Assembly: GCF_014649775.1 (NCBI RefSeq)
Contig: NZ_BMTR01000001.1
Coordinates: forward strand, 434,001-498,000
DNA length: 64,000 nt
Source: Streptomyces longisporoflavus
GTDB taxonomy: Bacteria > Actinomycetota > Actinomycetes > Streptomycetales > Streptomycetaceae
Direction: 5' to 3'
Under the pieces are notes generated by a model. The model was not told the DNA's origin, did no database searches, and worked only from the letters and a program-made list of their open reading frames with translations. A program made the position numbers and the translations under genes. Positions 43,853-52,039 of this stretch are shown here, in pieces (the stretch's first letter is position 1; each line of letters opens with the position of its first letter).

Positions 43853-44872
43853 ATGAAACGGCCGACTATCGCGGACATCGCCCGCAGCGCGGGAGTCTCG
43901 AAGGTCGCGGTGTCCTACGCCCTCAACGACCAGCCCGGCGTCTCCGAGCAGACCCGCGCGAAGATCAAGGCCATCGCGCGGGAGGTGGGCTGGCGGCCGA
44001 GCAACGCCGCGCGCGCCCTCAACGGCGCGAAGGCCCGCGCGGTGGGCCTGGCCGTCTGCCGCCCCGCCCGCACCCTGAGCGTCGAGCGGTTCTTCATGGA
44101 ACTGATCAGCGGCATCGAGTCCGAGCTCGCACCGCGGTCCATCGCGCTCATGCTGCAGACCGTCACCAGCCACGACGACGAGATCGAGCTCTACCGCCGC
44201 TGGTGGGGCGAGGGCCGGGTGGACGGCGCCCTGCTCGTCGACCTGCACGACGACGACGTACGCATTCCGGCCTTCGCGGCCATGGACCTGCCGGTGGTGG
44301 CCCTCGGCCCGCCCGAGGCGGCCGGCCCGGTGCCCGCCGTGTGGTCGGACGACGGCGCGAGCATCCACGAGACCGTCGCCTATCTGGCGGCTCTCGGGCA
44401 CCGCCACATCGCGCGCGTCGCGGGCCTGCCACGGCTCGCGCACACGACCGTGCGCGACGCCGCGTTCGAGGCGGGCTGCCGCGCCGCCGGTCTGCCCGAG
44501 CCGGTGATGGTGCACACCGACTACTCGGGCGACGAGGGAGCGCGGGCCACCCGGGGGCTCCTGATCGCCGCGGAGCGCCCCACGGCGATCGTCTACGACA
44601 ACGACATCATGGCGGTCGCCGGTCTGTCGGTGGCGCAGGAGCTGAGCCTCGACGTGCCGCGCGACCTGTCCCTGGTCGCCTGGGACGACTCACCCTTCAC
44701 CCAGGTCGTACGTCCTCAACTCACCGCGCTGACAAGGGACATCGCCGAGTACGGGGCGTGCGCGGCGCGGATACTGCTGGCCGCCGTCGACGAGGAGCCC
44801 GTCGCGGACAGCCAGGTCCCGGCCGCCCGGCTGGTTCCCCGGGCCAGCACCAGCGCCCCGCAGCGCCGATAA
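43853..44872 (+). CDS. LacI-family repressor, copy 1 of the mannan island
   Basis: A 339-residue LacI-type regulator. The DNA-binding helix-turn-helix and hinge (residues 1-50) read KRPTIADIARSAGVSKVAVS then YALNDQPGVSEQTRAKI. The sugar-binding domain contains RFFMELISGIESELAPRSIA and IVYDNDIMAVAGLSVAQELS and ends DSPFTQVVRPQLTALTRDI. It is closely related in sequence to the second LacI gene at 45 kb. The upstream 90 nt hold the manA terminator and an inverted repeat. It probably represses one or more mannan operons until a manno-oligosaccharide binds. Confidence 0.93.
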   Translation: MKRPTIADIARSAGVSKVAVSYALNDQPGVSEQTRAKIKAIAREVGWRPSNAARALNGAKARAVGLAVCRPARTLSVERFFMELISGIESELAPRSIALMLQTVTSHDDEIELYRRWWGEGRVDGALLVDLHDDDVRIPAFAAMDLPVVALGPPEAAGPVPAVWSDDGASIHETVAYLAALGHRHIARVAGLPRLAHTTVRDAAFEAGCRAAGLPEPVMVHTDYSGDEGARATRGLLIAAERPTAIVYDNDIMAVAGLSVAQELSLDVPRDLSLVAWDDSPFTQVVRPQLTALTRDIAEYGACAARILLAAVDEEPVADSQVPAARLVPRASTSAPQRR

Positions 44873-44879
44873 GAAAGCG

Positions 44880-44931
44880 GGGGCGCCGCACACCCGGATG
44901 CACGAGGGGCGCCGCACACCTGGATGTACGA
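44880..44931. repeat. 26-bp tandem duplication between the two LacI genes
   Basis: Two adjacent copies of a 26-bp unit (44880-44905 and 44906-44931) differ only at two positions (C to T). Each starts GGGGCGCCGCACAC. The repeat is in the gap between the convergent LacI genes and is followed by CGCCCCC, which can pair back to form a terminator. Confidence 0.8.
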
Positions 44932-44962
44932 CGCCCCCTCGCTCCGGTATCCGTGCCGCGGC

Positions 44963-46000
44963 TCAGGCCCGCGGCCCGCGCGGTGCCGCCGTGGACGCTC
45001 GGGGGGTCAGCGACGGTGTCGCGACCCTGCGCGGCGTCACCGCGCGGCCGGCGATGACATCGAACAGCTCGCGGGTGACCTCCGCCCCGAAGCCGTGCAC
45101 GTCATGGCTCATCGCCGACAGCGTGGGATGCGTGAGCCGGCACAGCTGGGAGTCGTCCCACGCGAGCAGCGACAGCTCGTCCGGTACGGCCACGCCCATC
45201 TCGGCGGCGACCCCCAGACCGGCCACGGCCATGAGGTCGTTGTCGTAGACGATGGCGGTCGGACGGTCACGGAGCAGGAGCAGCGAGCGCGTCGCGCGGG
45301 CCCCCTCCTCGCCGGCGAATCCGGTCGACACCTGCGGACTCGGCTCCAGGTCCAGCTCCCGCAGGGTCGTCAGGAACGCCTGCTCGCGGATGGCGCTGTG
45401 TCCCAGGCCCGAGGGCCCGCCCACGCGTGCGATGCGCCGGTGGCCCAGGGCGGCGAGGTAGCGCACGGCCTCGGCCACCGCGCTGGCGTCATCGGTCCAT
45501 ACCGAGGGGATTCCGCCGGTCAGGTCGGGATGCCCCACGGCCACCGCCGGGATCCCGAGGCGCTTGAGCGGTTCGATCCGCGGGTCGTCCTGGTGGAAGT
45601 CGACCAGGATGGACCCGCCGATCTGCCTCTTGCGCCACCAGGTCTCCTGCAGGTCGATCTCCTCGTCCAGGCTGCTGACCAGGCGAAGAAGCAGGGAGCA
45701 GGACTGCTGGGCAAGGACGCTCTCGATGCCGGAGATGAACTCCATGTAGAACGGCTCCAGGCCCAGCAGCCGGGCCGGCCTGCACAGGGCGAGGCCGATG
45801 GTGTCGGTCCGCTGCGTGGAAAGGCTGCGGGCCGAGGAGTTGGGCGCCCAGCCCAGGTCCCGGGCGACGGCGAAGATGCGTTCGCGTGTCGGTTCCGAGA
45901 GCCCGGGCTTGTTGTTGAAGGCGATCGAGACCGCCCCCTTGGACACCCCGGCGGCGGCCGCGACGTCCTTGATGGTGATGCGCTGGGTGGGAGCGCTCAC
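44963..46000 (-). CDS. LacI-family repressor, copy 2, cotranslated with beta-mannosidase
   Basis: A 345-residue LacI-type regulator. The helix-turn-helix is TIKDVAAAAGVSKGAVSIAF then NNKPGLSEPTRERI. The effector domain contains YMEFISGIESVLAQQSCSLL and IVYDNDLMAVAGLGVAAEMG, nearly the same blocks as in copy 1. The GTG at 45998-46000 overlaps the beta-mannosidase stop (GTGA), so it is made from the mannosidase transcript. Co-production implies feedback on the same operon. Its C-terminus ends in an alanine/arginine-rich tail. The ligand is probably mannobiose or mannose. Confidence 0.92.
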   Translation of the reverse strand: MSAPTQRITIKDVAAAAGVSKGAVSIAFNNKPGLSEPTRERIFAVARDLGWAPNSSARSLSTQRTDTIGLALCRPARLLGLEPFYMEFISGIESVLAQQSCSLLLRLVSSLDEEIDLQETWWRKRQIGGSILVDFHQDDPRIEPLKRLGIPAVAVGHPDLTGGIPSVWTDDASAVAEAVRYLAALGHRRIARVGGPSGLGHSAIREQAFLTTLRELDLEPSPQVSTGFAGEEGARATRSLLLLRDRPTAIVYDNDLMAVAGLGVAAEMGVAVPDELSLLAWDDSQLCRLTHPTLSAMSHDVHGFGAEVTRELFDVIAGRAVTPRRVATPSLTPRASTAAPRGPRA

Positions 46001-48456
46001 GCGGGTTCCACGCAGAACAGGGCCGCCCGGATGGTGTTGGCCCCCGCGCCCTGCGCCCCGTGCACGCGGATGCGGACCTGCTCGCCCGGCAGGAGCGTGA
46101 TCAGGCCGCGGTCGGCGGTCGCGCGGGGGGCGATGCGGTCGGGCTGCAGCAGCAGGTCGCGTACGAGGGTCTGCGCGCTGACCACGACGTCGACGGTGTT
46201 CCGGTCGCTGCCCACGGTCTCCACGGCGACGTCGTAGCGCGGCTCGGGGTAGCCGAACTCCCGGTCCCGTACCGGCACATGGAGGGCTCGCAGTTCGTCG
46301 CAGTCGGCGACCAGGTACTCCTTGGCGGAACCCGCGGCGGGCAGGACCTCCGGCGGAACCGCAAGGCGCAGTACCTCGCGCGGCGGGGCGGTCAGTTCGA
46401 GCGACAGACGCGCCGCGAGCGTGCCGTCGGCGTGCATCAGGCGCAGCGTGACGGAGGCCTCCCACGCCTCGGCGCCCTGGTTGGCAAGTACCAGCTCGGT
46501 TCCGTCGGTTCCGTCGGTTCCGGGCTGGAGGGTCAGGAGGCGGTCGGCGTAGACGCGGCGCAGCTCGTGGTGGAGCGGCTTGAGCCGGCCCTCGCCGTCC
46601 ACGGCGGACCAGGAGCTGACCGGCCAGCAGTCGTTGAGCTGCCACACGATGGTTCCGGCGCAGCGCGGCCAGTTCGCCCGCCAGTGCTCGATGCCGGTGG
46701 CGACGGCGCGGGCCTGGACGACCTGGGTGAGGTAGTGCCAGCGGTCGAAGTCGCCCCGCGGCAGGGCGAAGTGGCGCTCCACACCGCGGTTGAGCTTGCC
46801 GTTGCCGTCCTCCGCCTTCTGGTGGTGCAGCATGCCGGGGGAGTCCGGGGCGAGGTCCTCGCCGGGCAGGGCGTCGCGCAGTGTCGCCATGGCCGGGGGC
46901 GCCTGCCAGCCGAACTCGGAGACGAACCGCGGCACGTCCGCGCGGTATTCGGTGTAGTCCTGCCGGTTCCACACCTCCCACGAGTGGTAGGTGCCGTGGT
47001 CGGGGTCGTTGGGGTGGTGGTCCCAGGATCCGGACCACGGGCTGCCCGCGGTGTAGGGCCGGGTGGGGTCCAACTCGGCGACCACGCGCGGCAGAAGCCC
47101 GAGGTAGTACCCCTCGCCCCAGGAGTCGCCCGCGAGTGTGTCCTCCCACTCCCAGTCGCGAAAGCCCCACAGGTTCTCGTTGTTGCCGTTCCACACCACC
47201 AGGCTGGGATGGGGCATGAGCCGTACGACGTTCTCGCGGGCCTCCGCCTCGACCTCACCGCGCAGCGGTTGTTCCTCGGGATAGGCGGAGCAGGCGAAGA
47301 GGAAGTCCTGCCAGACCATCAGGCCCAGCTCGTCGCAAATGTCGTAGAAGGCGTCGTCCTCGTAGATGCCGCCGCCCCAGATGCGCACGAGGTCGATGTT
47401 GGCGTCGGCGGCCTGGGTGAGGCGGGTGCGGTAGCGCTCGGGGGTGATCCTGGAGGGCAGGACGTCGTCGGGGATCCAGTTCACGCCGCGTACGAACACG
47501 CGCTCGCCGTTGACGACGAACGTGAAGCCGGTGCCGTGCTCGTCGGGGCTCTGGTCGAGTTCCAGGGTGCGAAAGCCCACCCGGCGCTGCCATGTGTCGA
47601 GCGCGGAGCCCGGTGCGGGGGCGGTGCGGCCGGCGGGGGCATCGTCGGTGTGCAGCGTCAACCCGACGTCGTACAGCGGCTGTTCGCCGTAGCCGCGCGG
47701 CCACCACAGCTGTACGTCCGGTACGTCGAGTACGAGTGTGACGGCATCGCCCCGCACGTGGGCCAGGGTCTCGACTCCCGCCACGGTGGCACGGGCGACG
47801 AGCGGGCGGTCCGCGCCCTGTGCGGTGCGCTCCAGGTCGACGCGCAGTTCCACGCGCCCCGTTCCGTCGTGGACCGTGACCAGCGGCCGGACCCGGGCGA
47901 TGCGCGCCGTGGACCAGTGCTCGACTCGCACCGGGCGCCACATGCCGGCCGTCACCACGGTCGGCCCCCAGTCCCAGCCGAAGCTGCACGCCATCTTGCG
48001 GATGTACTGGAAGGGCTCGGGATAGACGTTGGGGCGCTCGCCGGTCGATGCCCGGACGGAGGCCGCCTCGTCGTAGGCGGACGCGAACTCGACCCGCAGC
48101 TCGCCGCTGCGGCCGGTGACGTCGAACCGGTAGGAGCGGTGCATGTTGCGCGTGCTGCCCAACTCCTGTCCGTCCAGGCTGATGCGGGCGGCGGTGTCGA
48201 GGCCGTCGAAGACCAGGTCGGTGCGTTCGTGTGCCTGCGCGGTCGCGAGTTCCCCGGCGGCACCGAGGGTGTGCGTGTACGTCCAAGAACGCCGCCCCAC
48301 CCAGGCGATGTCGTTCTCGTTCGTACCCAGGAAGGGGTCGGGGATGAGGCCTGCGGCGAGCAGATCGGTGTGGACGCAGCCGGGGACACGGGCATCGAGC
48401 TGTGCCCCGTCGTGGCTGAGACTCCAGCCTTCCGTCAGCTGGGTGACGTCCTTCAT
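45997..48456 (-). CDS. GH2 beta-mannosidase
   Basis: An 819-residue intracellular glycosidase. The N-terminal jelly-roll domain (about 10-180) has VGRRSWTYTHTL and FDGLDTAARISLDGQELG. The immunoglobulin-like domain and TIM barrel (about 310-600) contain GVNWIPDDVLPSRITPE, acid/base Glu427 in VWNGNNENLWGF and nucleophile Glu514 in FVSEFGWQAP, both standard for GH2 mannosidases. It has no signal peptide. GGAG stands seven nt before the ATG at 48456; a GTG at 48480 is possible but less likely. It hydrolyses imported manno-oligosaccharides. Divergent from the importer genes, with operators C and D between them. Confidence 0.94.
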   Translation of the reverse strand: MKDVTQLTEGWSLSHDGAQLDARVPGCVHTDLLAAGLIPDPFLGTNENDIAWVGRRSWTYTHTLGAAGELATAQAHERTDLVFDGLDTAARISLDGQELGSTRNMHRSYRFDVTGRSGELRVEFASAYDEAASVRASTGERPNVYPEPFQYIRKMACSFGWDWGPTVVTAGMWRPVRVEHWSTARIARVRPLVTVHDGTGRVELRVDLERTAQGADRPLVARATVAGVETLAHVRGDAVTLVLDVPDVQLWWPRGYGEQPLYDVGLTLHTDDAPAGRTAPAPGSALDTWQRRVGFRTLELDQSPDEHGTGFTFVVNGERVFVRGVNWIPDDVLPSRITPERYRTRLTQAADANIDLVRIWGGGIYEDDAFYDICDELGLMVWQDFLFACSAYPEEQPLRGEVEAEARENVVRLMPHPSLVVWNGNNENLWGFRDWEWEDTLAGDSWGEGYYLGLLPRVVAELDPTRPYTAGSPWSGSWDHHPNDPDHGTYHSWEVWNRQDYTEYRADVPRFVSEFGWQAPPAMATLRDALPGEDLAPDSPGMLHHQKAEDGNGKLNRGVERHFALPRGDFDRWHYLTQVVQARAVATGIEHWRANWPRCAGTIVWQLNDCWPVSSWSAVDGEGRLKPLHHELRRVYADRLLTLQPGTDGTDGTELVLANQGAEAWEASVTLRLMHADGTLAARLSLELTAPPREVLRLAVPPEVLPAAGSAKEYLVADCDELRALHVPVRDREFGYPEPRYDVAVETVGSDRNTVDVVVSAQTLVRDLLLQPDRIAPRATADRGLITLLPGEQVRIRVHGAQGAGANTIRAALFCVEPA

Positions 48457-48523
48457 TTGTGGCTCCAATCGGACAGACACAGGCCGTGCTCGTATGCGAT
48501 GTGCGTCAACCTAACCCCGAGTT

Positions 48524-48536
48524 GGTTAACCGGTCC
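48524..48536 (-). promoter_or_regulatory. LacI-type operator candidate C, before beta-mannosidase
   Basis: GGTTAACCGGTCC contains the exact 8-bp palindrome GGTTAACC and the ACCGGT core shared with sites A, B and D. It lies about 70 nt upstream of the beta-mannosidase start. Confidence 0.6.
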
Positions 48537-48648
48537 AGTCCTCAGGTGCTGATCGAGGGGCCGCGCGACAACCCAGGTGGAGGGCTTTCCGGGGCAACTG
48601 GGCGCGGACCACCCGGTAACGATTGGGTATCGCGCTGGAAATCGGAGC

Positions 48649-48677
48649 TTTACCGGTTCACGTATCGCTGACATAGT
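48649..48677 (+). promoter_or_regulatory. Operator candidate D overlapping the importer promoter
   Basis: TTTACCGGTTCA (48649-48660) overlaps a possible -35 (TTTACC); CATAGT (48672-48677) is at 17-nt spacing as -10. A repressor on the operator would block the polymerase. Confidence 0.6.
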
Positions 48678-48727
48678 GCCGTCAGCCGCTGGGGCCTGAG
48701 CCGTAACCCTTGAAAGGAGTTGGGCAC

Positions 48728-50047
48728 ATGAGGAGGAAGCCGCTGAGCGCAGCGCTGCTTGCCACCGCGCTGCTGACCGTCGCGGGGTGCAGCGGGGGAG
48801 GGGCTCCGTCCACCGAGACGGCCACCGCACCCTCGGACGCGGACAAGGTGTCGGGCAGCATCAAGGTGCTCACCAACCGCACCGACCTCGTGCAGGACGG
48901 CACGATGAAAAAGTACGCCGCCGCGTTCAACAAGATCTACCCCAAGGTGAAGGTCAGTTTCGAGGGCATCACCGACTACGAGGGGGAGGTCAAGATCCGG
49001 ATGAACACGGAGAACTACGGCGACGTCCTCCTCATCCCCGGCGTCATCGCCAAGGGCGACTACCCGAAGTTCTTCGCCCCGCTGGGCAGTACGGGCTCGA
49101 TGAAGAAGAAGTACCGCTTCACCGGCAAGACCGACGTCGGCGGCAAGACCTACGGCATCGCCAACTTCGGCACCGCCAACGGCTTCGTCTACAACAAGGC
49201 GTTGTGGAAAAAGGCCGGCATCACCGACTGGCCCACCACCCCGGCCCAGTTCCTCGACGACCTGAAGACGGTCAAGGACAAGACGGGCGCCACGCCCTAC
49301 TACACCAACTTCAAGGACGGCTGGACGCTGGCAGGACCCTGGACCAACAGCGTCGGCTCGCCGAGCTGCGACGCCCGGGCCTGGGACGCCCTGGCCGCGG
49401 CCGACAAGCCGTGGGCCGAAGGCGGCGATCTCGACGTGGTGGACACCCTGTTGCACGACGTCGTCCGCGGCAAGCTCTCCGAGAAGGACCCCACCACCAC
49501 CAACTGGGAGAGCTCCAAGACGCAGCTGGCCAAGGGGCAGATCGGCAGCATGCTGCTCGGCTCCTGGGCCATCAACCAGATGCGCGACGCCGCGAAGAAG
49601 GCGGGCGAGAAGCCGGACGACATCGGCTTCATGCCGTTCCCCGTCCAGAAGAACGGCCAGTTCTGCGCCACGATGGTCTCGGACTACCAACTGGCGGTCA
49701 ACGCGCACTCCGAGCACAAGAGCGCCGCGCGTGCCTGGCTCGACTGGTTCACCGAGAAGTCCGGCTTCGCCGCGAAGGAGGGCGGTATCTCCGCCCTGAA
49801 GGCGGACAAACTGCCCGAGGTCCTCAAGCCCTACGAGGACAACGATGTCAAGCTGGTCGAGCGGTCCGAGGCCAAGACGGAGGACGTCAACGCCATCGAC
49901 GACGCCGCTGAGATCGGCCTGAGCAAGCAGGACTACCGGCAGAAGCTGATAGACATCGCGCGCGGCGCGCAGGACGGCGATCTGCAGGGGTACTTCGACG
50001 ACCTGAACAAGCGGTGGGCCGACGCTGCGGCGGCCGCGGGTTCCTGA
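48728..50047 (+). CDS. Sugar ABC importer, solute-binding lipoprotein
   Basis: A 439-residue periplasmic-type binding protein held to the membrane by a lipid. Residues 1-21 are a lipoprotein signal (LLTVAGC, Cys21). The mature protein has the family 1 sugar-binding fold: GSIKVLTNRTDLVQDGTMKK, GKTYGIANFGTANGFVYNKA, LAKGQIGSMLLGSWAINQM and IGFMPFPVQKNGQF. AAGGAG is placed nine nt before the ATG at 48728. With GH5/GH2 mannan enzymes around it, manno-oligosaccharides are the likely ligand. A hairpin (50063-50085) separates it from the permeases. Confidence 0.92.
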   Translation: MRRKPLSAALLATALLTVAGCSGGGAPSTETATAPSDADKVSGSIKVLTNRTDLVQDGTMKKYAAAFNKIYPKVKVSFEGITDYEGEVKIRMNTENYGDVLLIPGVIAKGDYPKFFAPLGSTGSMKKKYRFTGKTDVGGKTYGIANFGTANGFVYNKALWKKAGITDWPTTPAQFLDDLKTVKDKTGATPYYTNFKDGWTLAGPWTNSVGSPSCDARAWDALAAADKPWAEGGDLDVVDTLLHDVVRGKLSEKDPTTTNWESSKTQLAKGQIGSMLLGSWAINQMRDAAKKAGEKPDDIGFMPFPVQKNGQFCATMVSDYQLAVNAHSEHKSAARAWLDWFTEKSGFAAKEGGISALKADKLPEVLKPYEDNDVKLVERSEAKTEDVNAIDDAAEIGLSKQDYRQKLIDIARGAQDGDLQGYFDDLNKRWADAAAAAGS

Positions 50048-50062
50048 ATCCGGCACGCACGG

Positions 50063-50085
50063 GGCCCCGCGCCGCCCGCGGGGCC
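50063..50085 (+). terminator. Attenuator-like hairpin between binding protein and permeases
   Basis: GGCCCCGC/GCGGGGCC stem of 8 bp with a 7-nt loop, 15 nt after the binding-protein stop. It would lower permease levels relative to the binding protein, a common arrangement in sugar ABC operons. Confidence 0.55.
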
Positions 50086-50180
50086 GGGCCCCACGCCTGC
50101 CGACCCGTCCCGGTCCAGGACCGCCCAGCTGTCGCGCACCGCCTGCTCACTCGTCGCGGAACACGAAAGGCCCGCCCGCC

Positions 50181-51155
50181 ATGACGCACACGACATCCAC
50201 CGCGCCGCCGGCGTCGCACGAACCTCCCCCGGCAGCGGCGGCCCGTCGCCGGACCAAACGCCGCACCGGGCCCGCCCGTTCCTGGCGTGACCATCCGCTG
50301 CGCCGCATCACTCCGTGGCTGTTCCTCCTCGCGCCGCTGGCGCTGCTCGTCACGTTCACCTACGTGCCCGTGGCCAACATGATCTATTACAGCTTCACGG
50401 ACTGGGACGGGGTCAGCCCCGACCGTAACTTCACCGGGGTCGAGAACTACACCCAACTGTTCACGCGGCCCGAGCTGTTCCGGGTCTTCTTCGTCAGCTT
50501 CTACTACCTCGCCGCTTCCGCCGTACAGATCGTGATCGCGCTGTACTTCGCGACGGTGCTCAGCTTCGACCTGCGCTTCCGCAACCTCTTCAAGGGGATC
50601 CTGTTCTTCCCCTACCTCATCAACGGCGTCGCCATCGGCTTCGTCTTCCTCTACTTCTTCCAGGACGGCGGCACCCTCGACTCGATCCTGTCCTGGTTCG
50701 GCGTCGGCGGCGACCACGCCTGGCTCGGCGACCCCGAGTCGGCCAACACCTCCCTCGCGGGGGTGTCCGTGTGGCGCTTCACCGGCCTCAACTTCGTGCT
50801 CTTCCTGGGGGCGATCCAGTCGATCCCCGGCGAGCTGTACGAGGCGGCGCAACTCGACGGCGCCGGCCGCTGGCAGCAGTTCCGGCACATCATCGCGCCG
50901 AGCATCAAACCCGTCCTGAGCCTCAGCGTCATCCTGGCGATCTCCGGCTCACTGGCCGTCTTCGAGATCCCGTACATCATGACCGGCGGCGCGACCGACA
51001 CCTCGACCTTCGTCATCCAGACGGTCAAGCTCGCCTTCCAGTTCAACAAGACAGGCCTGGCGTCGGCCAGCGCCGTCGTGCTGCTCCTGATCATCCTGCT
51101 GGTCACCTGGATCCAGCGCCGGATCGTGCCCGACGACAAGGTGGACCTCGTATGA
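50181..51155 (+). CDS. Sugar ABC importer permease 1 (MalF-like)
   Basis: A 324-residue membrane protein with a Pro/Arg-rich cytoplasmic start, six membrane helices and the EAA loop YEAAQLDGAGRWQQFRHII (residues about 216-234) that contacts the ATPase. WLFLLAPLALLVTFTYVPVA is the first helix, and GRNF-type YSFTDWDGVSPDRNFTGVEN follows as in MalF/UgpA permeases. Overlaps permease 2 by four bases. No ATPase gene is in the operon; the general MsiK is likely shared. Confidence 0.92.
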   Translation: MTHTTSTAPPASHEPPPAAAARRRTKRRTGPARSWRDHPLRRITPWLFLLAPLALLVTFTYVPVANMIYYSFTDWDGVSPDRNFTGVENYTQLFTRPELFRVFFVSFYYLAASAVQIVIALYFATVLSFDLRFRNLFKGILFFPYLINGVAIGFVFLYFFQDGGTLDSILSWFGVGGDHAWLGDPESANTSLAGVSVWRFTGLNFVLFLGAIQSIPGELYEAAQLDGAGRWQQFRHIIAPSIKPVLSLSVILAISGSLAVFEIPYIMTGGATDTSTFVIQTVKLAFQFNKTGLASASAVVLLLIILLVTWIQRRIVPDDKVDLV

Positions 51156-52039
51156 CCACGCTCTCCACGCCCACCCGGCCCGCTGTCTCCGGCAGGCGGA
51201 CCACCGCCCCCGGCAAACGGCCCCGGGTCGGCACGGCGCTGACCTACCTCTCGCTGATCGTCGCCTCGCTCGTGGTGCTCGTCCCCCTGGCCGTCGTCTT
51301 CCTCACCTCGCTCAAGACCTCCCGCGAGGTGACGGACGGCGGCGCGATGAGCCTGCCGCGGGACTGGCTGAACTTCTCCAACTACGCGACCGCCTTCAAC
51401 GACGGCAAGATGCTCACGGCGTTCGGGAACACGGCGTTCATCCTGTTCTTCTCGATCACGGGCACCGTGCTCATCGGGTCCATGACGGCGTACGCGATCG
51501 ACCGCTTCGACTTCCGGCTCAAGAGGACGGTCATGGCCCTGTTCCTGATCGCCACGCTGGTCCCCGGCGTGACGACGCAGGTGGCGACCTTCCAGGTGGT
51601 CAACAGCTTCGGCCTCTTCGACACCCACTGGGCGCCCATCCTGCTCTACATGGGCACCGACATCGTGTCGATCTACATCTTCCTGCAGTTCATCCGGTCC
51701 ATCCCCACCTCGCTCGACGAGGCCGCCCGCCTCGACGGCGCGAACACCTTCACGATCTACCGCAAGATCATCCTGCCGCTCCTGAAGCCGGCCATCGCCA
51801 CCGTCGTCATCGTCAAGGGCATCACGACGTACAACGACTTCTACATCCCGTTCCTCTACATGCCCTCCGAGGACAAGGGAACGATCTCCACCGCCCTGTT
51901 CCGCTTCAAGGGCCCCTTCGGCGCCCACTGGGAGAACATCTCCGCGGGAGCAATCCTCGTGATCCTGCCGACACTTCTCCTCTTCCTCTTCCTCCAGCGC
52001 TACATCTACAACGGCTTTGCGCAGGGGGCTACGAAGTAG
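51152..52039 (+). CDS. Sugar ABC importer permease 2 (MalG-like)
   Basis: A 295-residue membrane protein with six helices and the EAA loop LDEAARLDGANTFTIYRKII (about 188-207). Hallmarks are VLVPLAVVFLTSLKTSREV, MTAYAIDRFDFRLKRTVMAL and the cytoplasmic end FLQRYIYNGFAQGATK. ATG at 51152 overlaps the permease 1 stop. Its end overlaps the convergent NTPase gene by 11 nt (52029-52039). Completes the mannan importer. Confidence 0.92.
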   Translation: MTTLSTPTRPAVSGRRTTAPGKRPRVGTALTYLSLIVASLVVLVPLAVVFLTSLKTSREVTDGGAMSLPRDWLNFSNYATAFNDGKMLTAFGNTAFILFFSITGTVLIGSMTAYAIDRFDFRLKRTVMALFLIATLVPGVTTQVATFQVVNSFGLFDTHWAPILLYMGTDIVSIYIFLQFIRSIPTSLDEAARLDGANTFTIYRKIILPLLKPAIATVVIVKGITTYNDFYIPFLYMPSEDKGTISTALFRFKGPFGAHWENISAGAILVILPTLLLFLFLQRYIYNGFAQGATK

